DNA of 64,000 bases from Selaginella moellendorffii (Eukaryota; Streptophyta; Lycopodiopsida; Selaginellales; Selaginellaceae), in NCBI RefSeq assembly GCF_000143415.4, contig NW_003314438.1, positions 62,001-126,000 on the forward strand, given 5' to 3'. Both the position numbers and the translations under genes were made by a program. The notes beneath the pieces are model-generated. The model had not been told where the DNA came from and searched no databases. It worked only from the letters and a program-made list of their open reading frames with translations. Positions 11,293 to 22,089 of this stretch are shown one piece after another. Position 1 is the stretch's first letter. Each line of letters begins with the position of its first letter.

Positions 11293-13006
11293 TGTAAGCG
11301 ACTAAATTTTCCATTCTACTTTAGTCACTTAACCACACCTCCGACCACTTGGAGGAGTCTCATTCACAACCTCCATCAGTCCAATTCAGGACTTGGGACT
11401 TGCTAGCCCCAAGAATGGCATCCATGCCACTCAACACGTGCACCTGGTCCAGGTGCTCCACGTGTCCGGTCCCAAGACCGACACCCAAAGGTGCCACTAA
11501 CATCTCAGCCCGTTACGCTAAGGCCATGCACATTCAGCTTTGCTGCACTAGTGGTCCAATACCACTTGCATCACCATCCCGTCTCTCCAAGACTGGGCCA
11601 TCTGTCCACGAGTGGTCATCCTAGATCCACATCTTAGCATCCTTAGGATGCTCACAGACCTGGGGAATCGCGTTCCCCAAAGTCCCTTTGTTAGTTCCTA
11701 CCAAGTCCCTTCCTGCCCCTGGCCGTGTTTGCTAACACTGCCACTGGATCGAGGCCCACAGGCCCGACCACTAAGTCCCACGGTCCTCTGGGACTTCCTC
11801 ACCACACGATGGTGTCCTTGGTCACTACCCCAGGGGACTGCTCCTCTTCCTTTCCACAGTCTGGGCCTTTGGGACAACATTTCGGAACACCGTGGCCTTA
11901 CGCGAGCCACCTGGGTACTCTCCCCGCCTTTCACCTTTAGGTGCTCTAGCCATGGGCTTAGAGCGAGGTTCCGTTGAGCCACGCCTAGTATCCAAGTAGG
12001 TAGTGCCACCCACACTTGGACTGGGAGCATCGGCCAGTCGATCTCCCGGGGGAACTAGAGCCGGCTCTTGAACACTTCACCAAGCTACCCCGCTTGTCGG
12101 TCCGTATTCACTCTAGTCTTGGACTTCCCAGTGGTCAGTTCATCACCCAACACTGGGTCTAGCCTTCCTGGGCCAAACTGGCCTTTCCTGGCCAAACTGG
12201 CTCCACTGCAGTCCTCCCCCTTACTATACTTTTGGAGCTCACCAAACCCCCCAGGGTTTGGGAGATGAACGCTTTGGGCTTTCACCCTCTCAGACTCAAA
12301 CTCGGACTCGAACTCGGACTTGGACTCGGGCTCGGGCTCGGTCTCAGCCTTGGCCTCGGTCTCGGTCTCGATCCCGGTCTTGGTCCCGGTCTCGGTCTTG
12401 GTCCCGGTCTCGGTCCCGGTCTCGGTCTCGACCTCGGACTCCATCTCGGGTCCTTCTCGGACTCCATCTCGGACTCCATCTCGGTCCATCTCGGACTCCA
12501 TCTCGGACTCCATCTCGGACTCCGTCTCGGTCCATCTCGGACTCCATCTCGGGTCCATCTCGGACTCCGTCTCGGTCCATCTCGGACTCCATCTCGGGTC
12601 CATCTCGGACTCTGTCTCGGTCCACCTCGGACTCCACCTCGGACTCCATCTCGGGTCCATCTCGGACTCCATATCGGACTCCATCTCGGACTCCACTTCG
12701 GACTCCATATTAGACTCCACTTCGGGTCCATCTCGGACTCCAACTAGGGTCTGTCTTGGACTCCATCTCGGACACTTCCACATGTCATGTGTTGGTCCTT
12801 TTTGGGTCCCTTTTTGGAGCCTTGCTTATTGCTCGCTTTGTGCTCGCTCCTTGAGCACTTTATTGGGAGTTCCACTCCCGCTCTCGACCTTTCAAGTCGA
12901 AGCTTTTAGTCCAAACGTGTTACACTCGTTTGGCTTTCACTTCGGCCACTACCACGTGGCACCCTTTCCAGCTCCACTTTGGGGCCTAGGGATTTTGTGT
13001 CTCACA
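11293..13006 (-). repeat. Right (5') LTR of the LARD-like element
   Basis: Same ends and content as the left LTR, with the PBS immediately inside it. That places the element's 5' end here and the transcript on the minus strand. The tandem-repeat section is at about 12290-12780. The target-site copy ATCCT follows at 13007-13011. Confidence 0.9.
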
Positions 13007-13011
13007 ATCCT

Positions 13012-14400
13012 CTCATAGACACTAAGTTCAAGTATGAGTCTTTAACTTTACATTGCCCTACCTTTAAATCTTAGGCTTCCACCCTAGATCATTCTCCTCA
13101 AGCATTTGCCAATATCACTAGGTTTCTACCTTGTTTATGCAAGGCTACTACAAACTGGTTGAATTAATCCATCCTAAAGATCACGTCAAATCTCGCCATA
13201 TCTAAAACAGTGAGATCCATGTTCACTTTCTATATCCCTACTTTGACTCTTGCTTGTTGAAGTACCTATTAGTGATTTATCTACCTTGAACAAACTCTAT
13301 AGTCCTTGGTTCTTGCAACCACTACACTGTTAGTTTAACTTTTCAGACTATGTTTGTAGTCACAAATTATCTAAAGCATCCGTGTCAATAAGGATCTTAA
13401 CAATGCTACTTCCGAGATTCCCTCATAAGGTTAATAAATGTCGCAAACGACTCTCTACCAAAGTTTCTCATATAATGAATAACTTTGAGCTAAGGACTAG
13501 ATCACATATATCAATTTGAACTTCACCCAACTTAATGGCTATATTGACTTTAGCTTTCTTTGGATAGAGGCATTCTCTTGAGAAGTGTCCTACTTCATTA
13601 CAATTGAAATATATATTATTCCTCATGCTGCTAGTAAACTTGGTTTTCTTAATGTTGCATTTGTCTCTTTTCGTTTGACTCCCCTACGTATTTACTCTCT
13701 AGCCACCGAATCTAACTTTCTAAAATCCTAAAGACCCATTCTTAAAAAAATTCTTCATGAATTTTCCTTTTCCATATGTCCCTTTTGGTTTGGATCCCTT
13801 GCTAAACATAGACCCAAACTCATTTTTGTTCCCTTTTGCAAGTTATAATTGAAATGCATTTTAACAGCCACATCCAATTTTTTCTTATAGTTGGTTGGGT
13901 TCTAGTGCATCACCTTGCCCCAATCCTAAGTCTACAATTCTATGTGAATGTGTTCATGACCAAGAGGATCCTTATCACTGATATGGGTGATATGGATGCA
14001 TTCAATGCATTTATCTACTCTTGAATGGCTTTTGTCTACTTTAACCTATTCAGCTCATCCTTTAGGTGTAAAGTAACATTTGGGGTAACATAAGTTACAC
14101 GGATTCTCACCTTCATCACTTCCTAAGTGGTCACCAATCCTTTCCTTAGTTTCTATCATTTTCCACCAAGATTTAACATTATTTGCTAAGTATGGTTTGG
14201 CATATAAAACCTTTTCCAAGCTTGGTAATTGCAACATTTGGAAGTAATCTTCTATATCATAAAACCAATCCTTTACCACTTTATAATCATTCACTCCCTT
14301 GAAGATTAGTGGGGCTTTTGGTTTATATTTGGGAACTACTTGGGGGATTCACTCCACTTTGGTTTGCTTGACCTTATCTAGTCCTGTCTTAATGCCCGCA
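13012..14400 (-). pseudogene. Ty3/gypsy gag-protease remnant
   Basis: The minus strand at 14055-14390 encodes a gag core (KAPLIFKGVNDYKVVKDWFYD, then a KSWWK block), the usual retrotransposon gag signature. Downstream at about 13570-13625 is a zinc-knuckle relic, FNCNEVGHFSREC, with its first Cys lost. At about 13390-13420 is LIDTDALDNL, resembling the protease LIDTGA active site with Gly changed to Asp. Stops and shifts interrupt the frame. Together with the RT/RNase H relic at 3.4-4.4 kb this is one element split by later insertions. Confidence 0.75.
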
Positions 14401-14407
14401 CACTGGG

Positions 14408-14846
14408 AAGTTTAGATTCAAGAGTTTACATTTGATATCAAAGTGGTCTCGGGTTTGACTCTGTTAATTGAATAAAAGAATTATACCACATGTTAAAATT
14501 AACATTTGGCATGTCTAGTTTGTCTCCAGTTGAACTCAATTTAAGGGGTAGGGTGTCAAAAGAGTGGAGCTCTCGAGAAAGCTATGCCTCTCAGCTTTCG
14601 TTTACGAGGGTGTGAACTTTTTAAAAAGTGTGATGGATTGTAAACAACCAAAAAGAACAACTTAAAAAATGATCTATAAAGGTTTAAATATAGAGGAAAA
14701 AAGCTTATAAATAGAAAAGCATCTCTTTTTCTAATTGGTTAAGTGTCTTGGGATACTTAAGGTAAGTGTCCTTAGGTTTGAATAGTGTTAAATTGGATAA
14801 CCTCTCAAGAAGTCTAAATTTCTAAGTTTAAGTTTACACTATATTA
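14408..14846 (+). mobile_element. TRIM-like element, 5' LTR mostly missing
   Basis: A short 5' LTR tail (about 14408-14430) is followed by a PBS-like TTTGATATCAAAG, about 110 bp of interior related to 5141-5249, a purine tract (AAGGGGTAGGG), and an LTR starting TGTCAAAAGAG at about 14554. The LTR ends near 14844 at TTTACACTATA. This is the same family as 4827-5449 but on the plus strand. The giant inverted-repeat element begins at its final bases. Confidence 0.65.
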
Positions 14847-14870
14847 AAGCTCTATTTCGTTAAAGTGGGA
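14847..14870 (+). repeat. Left terminal inverted repeat
   Basis: Twenty-four bases starting AAGCTCTATTTC and ending AAAGTGGGA match the reverse complement of 31355-31378 without mismatch. Just inside, AGTAAAATGGGA (14879-14890) looks like a degenerate internal repeat of GTTAAAGTGGGA. Confidence 0.9.
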
Positions 14871-15535
14871 TTTATTCAGTAAAATGGGACTAGGTACAAA
14901 TTTTCAAGTATTTGAAAATGACGTGAAATTATATGTTTTTTGTCCAGGGGCTAGACATATCTGGGGCATGGTGACTAACGCGGTGACTTTGTGTCCAAAC
15001 TGAGTCCATCTGGTTGTATAATAAATCTCATTGTCAAGGTGAACAAGCCGAATCTGAAGCTAAAGAAGAGCGATGGCATGCGCGCACACACTATTTGTTT
15101 GTTCATTGAGCGTGTGGTGAGCTTTCCAAGATGAACGTCATTCCTATTAGCCAGACATATAACTTAATGGTGAGAACATTTAGATATTATTCAATGTTAT
15201 CTTTTTCTAACGAATCTAATTGTGAAGGTGTAGCAAGAGGCATTGCTAGTCTGGAGAAGTCATTTAACTCATTTGACCCTTAGTGTATTTTCATGAAACT
15301 AAATAACATTCATATTATTAAGGAATTTCTCTAGTACCTTTTTTTTACGACATAGAGGCTTGCATTTCTTTCAAAGGTGATTTAGTAAAAGGCCTGAGGG
15401 CACATGCCATTCTATTTCTCAGACCAGTATTAAGATATACTAGTGCAAAGGGCCACATGCCATCACGCCTCCTCTGATTCAGATTCGGATTGTTCACCTT
15501 GAAATAAAATACATTAGAAACTTAGTAAAGGAATA
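14871..15535. other. Left subterminal non-coding region of giant element
   Basis: No gene was seen. It holds three palindrome-family copies (15073-15090, 15391-15410, about 15444-15463). The last two are just downstream of the transposase-like gene's stop codon. Confidence 0.6.
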
Positions 15536-18500
15536 TTAAATCTCACCTTGAACCCGGGTTATGAATGCTCTTGCTGCATCTCTTGCATGGTCTGGCAAGG
15601 TGATGGTGGCACTCTGCTTCCGCATCCAACCATGCACAACATTATCCACCGATATGCTCATGCTGGGATCCCTTGGATTCAGCACCCATCTCTTTTCTAG
15701 GCAATCCTTCGTATATCCGGAACTTGGCTTGAACCACTCCACAGTTACATTGAAGGAGTTAGTTTCCGCGTCCTCCTTTGCATCAGTGATGCAGCGCCCC
15801 ACCCATATCATTTGTTTTTTATTACTGGGTCTAACAAGCACGACCATTCCTTTGCAGACTTGTACTGGATTGAATGCTGAATCCGGCTTCTTGTTCCTCG
15901 GCCCACAATAGTGATCCTCAACATCGTTATCTGTCACTGCATTTCCAGAGGACATTGTTTCGCTACTATCTGGTGCTCTGGGTTCTGGCCAAAAGGACTC
16001 TTCCAATTCTTCATATACAACCGGCCCATTTTGGATAGCAGATATAATCTTCTCCCAGTATTCGAGCAAAGGCTTGCACCTCTTAAAATAGGATTCTCCA
16101 CCAAACACCAACCCCCTCTTCCAGAAGGCAATATGCTGTCTAATCCCGGCCACTATACTTTCCTGGTCTTTGAGTCCATCCGGGTGCATTGGCCGTGGGG
16201 AACCCTGAGGAATCATAGGTTCCCCAGTTATGGGATCTCTCTTGAAGAGTTCAATGCCGTCCACTGGCAGCCACACTGTGTCCCATTCTCTCATCTTGTA
16301 CCTCATCACTGGAGCACCGTCACACATGCTGAAATGAAACTGAAGAGGCTTGGAGTGGCCAATCAGCGTTTCGGATCCGTCCCTGATGTAGCCTCTTACA
16401 AACCCCTTAAAGTCTGGAACCTCTGTCATAAGTGCAGCTTCAACAGTGCCTTTGATGCAATTTTGGAATTCATCGTAGAGTTGTGGGAGGGTGAGGACAT
16501 TGGATCGCCGGAGGGACTCTGCCAGGTGACTGAACATGGCATCGACGTCTTCATGAGTGTGCCCAACCATGAGAAAGCCAAGTGTAACAGTTTCAAATAT
16601 GCCTTTGGCAACAAGCATCGCCAAGTACGCGAAGACGTACATGTTTTTGTTCTCACTGCCAGCATTGTCTGTTTGGAGCAGAAGATGGGGTGGAAGGCCA
16701 CATCGGCCGCAAGAACTTCCTTGAGATTCTGCTTCGTTTGGATGAGGCTGTCCATTCACCGGGCGACCAGCCTCGTCGGAATGGCATGAGGCCTCACGTG
16801 ATAACCCTACAATCTGACGGCCAACATATTCACTGGGATGGCATGGGGCCCCACGCGATACTGCAAGCCTTTGCTCCTCCTCCAGCTGAACCCTGTATGG
16901 GGTTCGATCGACAAGGGCCTTATGCAAGGGTTGGCCGTTCAGCTCAGTCTGCGCACTTTGCAGAGACCTTAAGTGTTTTGCTAGGGACGCAATCATCATG
17001 TTTGCACCCCCGCCACCCCATAGAGGTACAAAGAAGTTCCCATAGTTCTGGGCACCATGCCCATGAGCGATTATGCCAAACAGAGACACAGGCAGCTGCA
17101 TGGATGAAGAGATTGCCTTGGGGGCAGGATTGAGTCCAGGTAAGCACGTCTTTTTCTGGTCCATTTTGTCGTGGATGATGCAGAGGTAAGAGTCAGGTCT
17201 CTCCATGGAAAGAATCCTGTTATGATAATATGCAGTCCTGCAGCTTCTCTGCTCGATGTTGTGGTCGAGCCGCCTTCTAACCAACGTCTCTCGCTCTTGA
17301 GCACTGCAAGAATTCTTCGACAAAGCCATTTTGATAGCAGTGCACTTGTCACACTTTGAAAAGCTGGAGTACTTTCCTATACTCACATCCCTGAACCTGT
17401 TGCTCCACAATCTACTAAATCTAGATTGGCTCAGCTTCCTGTAGCCATTACTCTGGAGTTCCCAATTCACATCTTCCAATATGGCCCCCTTGGTATACAT
17501 GGAAGGGAGAACTCGTTGGGTGTCTCGTGTTCCATCTTCCAAGAGGCGGGTTTTATGTGGTTGCTGCTCGCTATATGTCTCGACAAACCTCTTGAAGATT
17601 GCCTCTCCATATACAACATGACCCCTGGTTTTGTGCGTACCGTCGTTCCCATGGACTGCCTGTTGAACCCTTTGTTCCTCGAACTCAGTTTTGATTCTGT
17701 AGAATGTGGTTCGAGGGACTCCATAAATGATTCTCCATGCCTTCATGCAGACCAAACCCCTCTGGAAGACCATGCCCCCCACCTGATGTTCTGAAGCATC
17801 AACAGATGACCGTAATGCCTCATACACAAAATTGCGAGCTGCCTTCCAGGACAATGTCTTGTATCTTGCTCTCTCCTCTTCAATAGCATCCCAATCAGCA
17901 TGTTGACAGCACCTCCTCTTGCAACAAGCAACTGTCGAGACCATTCGAACCTCCATCGCCATTTTCTGCCTTTTCGGTTCGTTGCTCAGATCCCTTTGGC
18001 TGCGCTGTAGGAAGGTGTACTTTCTTTTCCCATGAAGAGATGTTCTGTCATCAGTTGTAGTGGTGTTTGATTGTGAATCCTTCACATTCTCAAACACTAA
18101 ATGCCTCAATTTCCACCGCACAATGCTTCCAATAGTCAGACTGTTTTCTTCTGTGTCAACAACCTCTAAAATTGCAACTCCAATATCATCCCAGCCCAAT
18201 TCTTGATTAGCAACCGCATCTCTTGGATCGACAACTGTGGCTAAGCCCTCAGCTACCACCTCCCTCTCGGGGTTGTTTAGAAACACCTTTGCCTGAATCC
18301 ATGTAGCACGGTTCTTAAGATCCACGGAGGGAACATGCGTCGCACTTGTGCTGTCCCCAACATCTGCTTTCTTCTGCAGATTTTTCAAGGCAACAACAAC
18401 ATTTACCCCGACGACCATCTCTCCTCGTTCAATAGCGACCACATTCCCATCGAAGACAGTCTCTACTGATACAGCAGCATTGCCTTCCCCAAGCCTTTGA

Positions 18501-18601
18501 CAGTGTATAACAAAGTTCCGATCCATAGACACAAGGGTCCCTTTTGCAACTCTCTTCCCACCATTCAAAATGTAAACCTTTTCCCCAACCCTGAAGGCCA
18601 T
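15536..18601 (-). CDS. DDE/RNase H-like transposase candidate (DUF7869-like), 1021 aa
   Basis: This is the likely transposase of the giant element. The N-terminus (residues about 1-75, VGEKVYILNGG...AKGTLVSMD) looks like the small beta domain found in plant Ptta/En/Spm proteins. A CDKC metal-binding pair is near residue 417. Three acidic blocks follow in the order of an RNase H-fold integrase: HDKMDQKK near 479, TDNAGSENKN near 645 and GHTHEDVDAMF near 680. DNxGxxNKN plus GHTxxDxD is the signature I associate with DUF7869-like domains. A C-terminal part (about 905-1000) resembles a chromatin-reader fold. The whole is one open frame. Two palindrome copies (16781-16800 and 16838-16859) are translated in frame as SREASCHS and SRGAPCHP between the first two acidic blocks. 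Transposase function is inferred from the fold signature and the inverted repeats. Confidence 0.75.
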   Translation of the reverse strand: MAFRVGEKVYILNGGKRVAKGTLVSMDRNFVIHCQRLGEGNAAVSVETVFDGNVVAIERGEMVVGVNVVVALKNLQKKADVGDSTSATHVPSVDLKNRATWIQAKVFLNNPEREVVAEGLATVVDPRDAVANQELGWDDIGVAILEVVDTEENSLTIGSIVRWKLRHLVFENVKDSQSNTTTTDDRTSLHGKRKYTFLQRSQRDLSNEPKRQKMAMEVRMVSTVACCKRRCCQHADWDAIEEERARYKTLSWKAARNFVYEALRSSVDASEHQVGGMVFQRGLVCMKAWRIIYGVPRTTFYRIKTEFEEQRVQQAVHGNDGTHKTRGHVVYGEAIFKRFVETYSEQQPHKTRLLEDGTRDTQRVLPSMYTKGAILEDVNWELQSNGYRKLSQSRFSRLWSNRFRDVSIGKYSSFSKCDKCTAIKMALSKNSCSAQERETLVRRRLDHNIEQRSCRTAYYHNRILSMERPDSYLCIIHDKMDQKKTCLPGLNPAPKAISSSMQLPVSLFGIIAHGHGAQNYGNFFVPLWGGGGANMMIASLAKHLRSLQSAQTELNGQPLHKALVDRTPYRVQLEEEQRLAVSRGAPCHPSEYVGRQIVGLSREASCHSDEAGRPVNGQPHPNEAESQGSSCGRCGLPPHLLLQTDNAGSENKNMYVFAYLAMLVAKGIFETVTLGFLMVGHTHEDVDAMFSHLAESLRRSNVLTLPQLYDEFQNCIKGTVEAALMTEVPDFKGFVRGYIRDGSETLIGHSKPLQFHFSMCDGAPVMRYKMREWDTVWLPVDGIELFKRDPITGEPMIPQGSPRPMHPDGLKDQESIVAGIRQHIAFWKRGLVFGGESYFKRCKPLLEYWEKIISAIQNGPVVYEELEESFWPEPRAPDSSETMSSGNAVTDNDVEDHYCGPRNKKPDSAFNPVQVCKGMVVLVRPSNKKQMIWVGRCITDAKEDAETNSFNVTVEWFKPSSGYTKDCLEKRWVLNPRDPSMSISVDNVVHGWMRKQSATITLPDHARDAARAFITRVQGEI

Positions 18602-19400
18602 TCTGAAAGTGCAGAAAAGAAGTTAAGACCATACAAAAAATGATTGGAGAATGGCCTAAATCATAACATACCAAATAGCATGAGGCCACATGCCATTATT
18701 CAAACATGCTATTGACACCCACGTGAAATTTCGCATTCACAAAATTGGCATGAGGCCTCATGCCATCTTGATATACACACAGCTGCAGGCAAGTAAAAAC
18801 ATACATGACAATACGCTAGCCATGAAATTGCAAGGGCCCAAGATGGCATGTGGCCTCATGCCATTTGTAAATGTGGTCCTAAACCATTCCATGGTGAACA
18901 TACCAGGAAGCACAAGTGCCGAATATCAAGAGGAAGCGGTAGCCACACCAAAGACAGTGCCGCTCGCAACACCGCAACTACTCGTAGCGCCGCTCGCAAC
19001 ACCGCAACTGCTCGTAGTGCCGCTCGCACAAACTGCCACTCGCATAAACTGCCGCTCGCAATGGCGCTCGCAATGCCGCAACCGCTTGTAGACGCATAAA
19101 CCACAGCTCACAACGCCGCTTACACAAGCAGCGCTCACTACGCTCAGCGGAACCAAGAACACGGCGCACAAAAATGATAGACCTAGGAATGAGTTCGAGA
19201 ATTCAAAAATAACACACGCTTGAACGTCACATCAAATCTTCTGACAAACCAGATCTTATGATTCCTCTGACAAATTTCAAACTGAGTAGCTTCTAGACTT
19301 TGCTGTCGGAGGTTGAACTTTGTCACATCATGTCCTTGCCTCGATCCAGCTGTGCCATGTCAGTGATTCGAACTTTGCCATGCCATGTCAGCGATCCGCG
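18602..19400. other. Divergent upstream region with palindromes and GCCGCTCGCA repeats
   Basis: This region lies upstream of the transposase-like gene. Three palindrome copies follow closely (18675-18696, 18745-18766, 18843-18864). The middle one is perfect over its 20-base core. At about 18955-19145 is a GC-rich tandem array built from GCCGCTCGCA and CACCGCAACT. A similar GCGCTCGCATC array occurs upstream of the plus-strand gene (about 21690-21880 and 24963-25085). It is probably the promoter side of the minus gene, but no TATA box could be assigned with confidence. Confidence 0.55.
18745..18766. repeat. Best palindrome copy, core TGGCATGAGGCCTCATGCCA
   Basis: The 20-base core is identical to its own reverse complement. 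It serves as the reference for the family of about 28 related sites inside the element. Confidence 0.9.
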
Positions 19401-19887
19401 CCAAGATTATTCGCCGTGTAAAGGAATAATTATGCTGTGTGTGTACGTCCATTTATGGCAATATAAGGCCACATGCCATTCAAAGAATAATGCTAGTCGA
19501 GCATCTTTTGGTGCATTTTTGGGTTCAAAATTGCATGAGCCCACACGCTATAAAGTTTACCTGTACCAAAAATAGAAACAGCTTTATTTACTTGGGAATT
19601 TATATGGCTGAGGCATTTTTAAATTTACAAACACATGCCCTACTTACATTCCTTTGGTTGCTTAAAATTCAAAAATATTATAAACCTTTCTTTTTGCATT
19701 TTCAATGTTTTCAATTATGGTTTTTGATTTTCGCAGGACCAGCCTAGTAATCTATTTGCATCCCGTCATGTTTATAGCTAGCTTTCGTTTGTCCCCTTCG
19801 CTAGTCTGAGATACATCTGCTCGGCATCTGCCTCTTACAGCATTTGCCCAGAAAGGGCATCTTTCTTCACGCAGCATTTGCCACATG

Positions 19888-19919
19888 TTTAGGGTTAGGG
19901 TTTAGGGTTTAGGGTTTAG
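19888..19919 (+). repeat. Telomere-type TTTAGGG array 1
   Basis: Four to five TTTAGGG-like units, one of them shortened to TTAGGG, follow GCATTTGCCACATG. The position is the same in all three copies of the duplicated unit. Confidence 0.85.
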
Positions 19920-20763
19920 CAATTCAGTAGCTTGATAAACATGCAAATACAAAACTTGATGCAAAATCCTTTGATATGTCACAATGCCCCTAGGACCATA
20001 AATACATTTCAATAGAGAGGGTCCTTTCATTTCATAACTCCTTACGTAGATCTTGGTGAAACCAGAGTTAGTGAAGTTGGTTTCTTGTGATCCCGCATCT
20101 AATTGTGATGTCCCTTTGCAGTGTCGATGGAAAGGTCAATGCACACCAAACTGTAGAATCTTGGAGCAAAATAACGGTCGGATCTATGGCAAATGCCCCT
20201 GAAACATTGTAAGGCTCGTGTGGTCTCATGTGGTGTCCGATCGAGATGCTTCTTTGCAGGGTCATCAAGAAGGACATTGTATACCATTCTGTAAAATCTG
20301 GTTGCGATCTAACGGTTGGATCTCCAGGAAACTCAAAACAATCTCGCGCGTGTCAGAATATTCTAGGAATATACTCCTATGTGCTCCAAGATTATTCGCC
20401 GTGTAAAGGAATAATTATGCTGTGTCATTTATGGCAATATAAGGCCACACGCCATTCAAAGAATAATGCTAGTCGAGCATTTTTTGGTGCATTTTTGGGT
20501 TCAAAATTGCATGAGCCCACACGCTATAAAGTTTACCTGTACCAAAAATAGAAACAGCTTTATTTACTTGGGAATTTAAGTGGTTGAGGCATTTTTAAAC
20601 TTACAAACACATGCCCTACTTACATTCCTTTGGTTGCTTACATTCCTTTGGTTGCTAGCTTTCGTTTGTCCCCTTCACTAGCCTGAGATACATCTGCTCG
20701 GCATCTGCCTCTTACAGCATTTGCCCAGAAAGGGCATCTTTCTTCACGCAGCATTTGCCACAT

Positions 20764-20790
20764 GTTTAGGGTTTAGGGTTTAGGGTTTAG
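20764..20790 (+). repeat. Telomere-type TTTAGGG array 2
   Basis: About three and a half TTTAGGG units in the second copy of the duplicated unit, after the same GCATTTGCCACATG phrase. Confidence 0.85.
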
Positions 20791-22089
20791 CAATTCAGTA
20801 GCTTGATAAACATGCAAATACAGAACTTGATGCAAAATCCTTGGATATGTCACAATGCCCCTAGGACCATAAACACATTTCAATAGAGAGGGTCCTTTCA
20901 TTTCATAACTCCTTACGTAGATCTTGGTGAAACCAGAGTTAGTGAAGTTGGTTTCTTGTGATCCCGCATCTGATTGTGATGTCCCTTTGCAGTGTCGATG
21001 GAAAGGTCAATGCACACCAAACTGTAGAATCTTGGAGCAAAATAACGGTCGGATCTATGGCAAATGCCCCTGAAACATTGTAAGGCTCGTATGGTCTCAT
21101 GTGGTGTCTGATCGAGATGCTTCTTTGCACGGTCATCAAGAAGGACATTGTATACCATTCTGTAAAATCTGGTTGCGATCTAACGGTTGGATCTCCAGAA
21201 AACACAAAACAATCTCGCGCATGTCAGAATATTCTAGGAATATACTCCTATGTGCTCCTGAAAATGGCATGCGGCCCCACGCCATTCAAGAGATAACGCC
21301 AGATGACGCCGAGCATTTTTTGGTGCATTTTTTGGGATCAAAATTGCATGAGCCCACATGCTTGAACGTCAAAACTACTCCTTTGACAATTTATTTAGCT
21401 GAATATCTGGCATTTTTGGAAATACAAGATGCTTTGGAATATCCAATCATGCATGGTATAAATATAGCGAGGGTATTAAATGATATCCCAATCATGATCT
21501 TTCTTTTGGATTTCGCGTGCATGCAGTCCGAGGAATGATGACGTTGCGGATTTCTTTTGGATTTCACGCATGCGCGCGCCGATCCAGAAATTAATGGTGG
21601 CGCCCAAGTCCGAGAAATGATGACATGGCGGGATTACCAACCGTCGTGACATTTCACGCGTGTGAGGTTAGGTTTTGCATTTTGCTTCGTACTCGCGCTC
21701 GCACACTCGCGCTCGCATCGCGCTCCCACTCGCGCTCGCATCGCGCTCCCACTCGCGCTCGCATCGCACTCCCACTCGCGCTCCCACTTCTCTACAGGTT
21801 TCTTGTGTGCATCGGCGTCCACTCGCGCTTGCATCACACTCGCGCTCGCATCACGCTCGCATCGCGCTCGTGTGCATCGGCGTTTACTTCAAGACACACC
21901 CAGTTTGTAACTTTGCCGCCAACTCCGCCGCCCACTCCGCCACCCACACGCAGCCCACTTGGCGTCCCGGGAGATTTCAGCGCCACTCTCCAACTGTAAG
22001 TGGCAGAGTAGCCTTGCTGCTACGATCCGCTGCACACATAGTGCACATTCGCCAGCGAGTCCGGTTGTCACGCCTCCATTCGGCTTCAA

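Larger units (their letters stand above)
5561..13006 (-). mobile_element. Complete non-autonomous LTR retrotransposon (LARD-like), 7.4 kb
   Basis: Two long LTRs (5561-7259 and 11293-13006) share TG...CA ends and near-identical sequence. Both flanks carry ATCCT (5556-5560 and 13007-13011), a clean 5-bp target-site duplication. Read on the minus strand, the interior begins two bases after the right LTR with a tRNA-Met-like primer-binding site (11279-11290) and ends with a purine-rich tract (7260-7271). The interior of about 4 kb has no gag, protease, RT or integrase motif I can recognise in any frame. Large size, intact cis signals and no proteins fit a LARD moved by another element's enzymes. 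It interrupts a decayed gypsy element. Confidence 0.9.
19401..21256. repeat. Tandem duplication of a 0.9-1.0 kb non-coding unit
   Basis: The unit 19401-20385 starts CCAAGATTATTCGCC and recurs from 20386. Each unit contains a degenerate palindrome, a CTTTCGTTTGTCCCC segment, a TTTAGGG array, and a segment ending CTATGTGCTCC. A third copy is at 23667-24537, created by the larger duplication. No coding potential is convincing; small reading frames are shared by all copies simply because the DNA is duplicated. Confidence 0.85.

Noticed and set aside
15911-17794. Plus-strand frames of 292, 147 and 122 aa
   Set aside because: Antisense shadows of the 1021-aa transposase-like gene, which has motif support.
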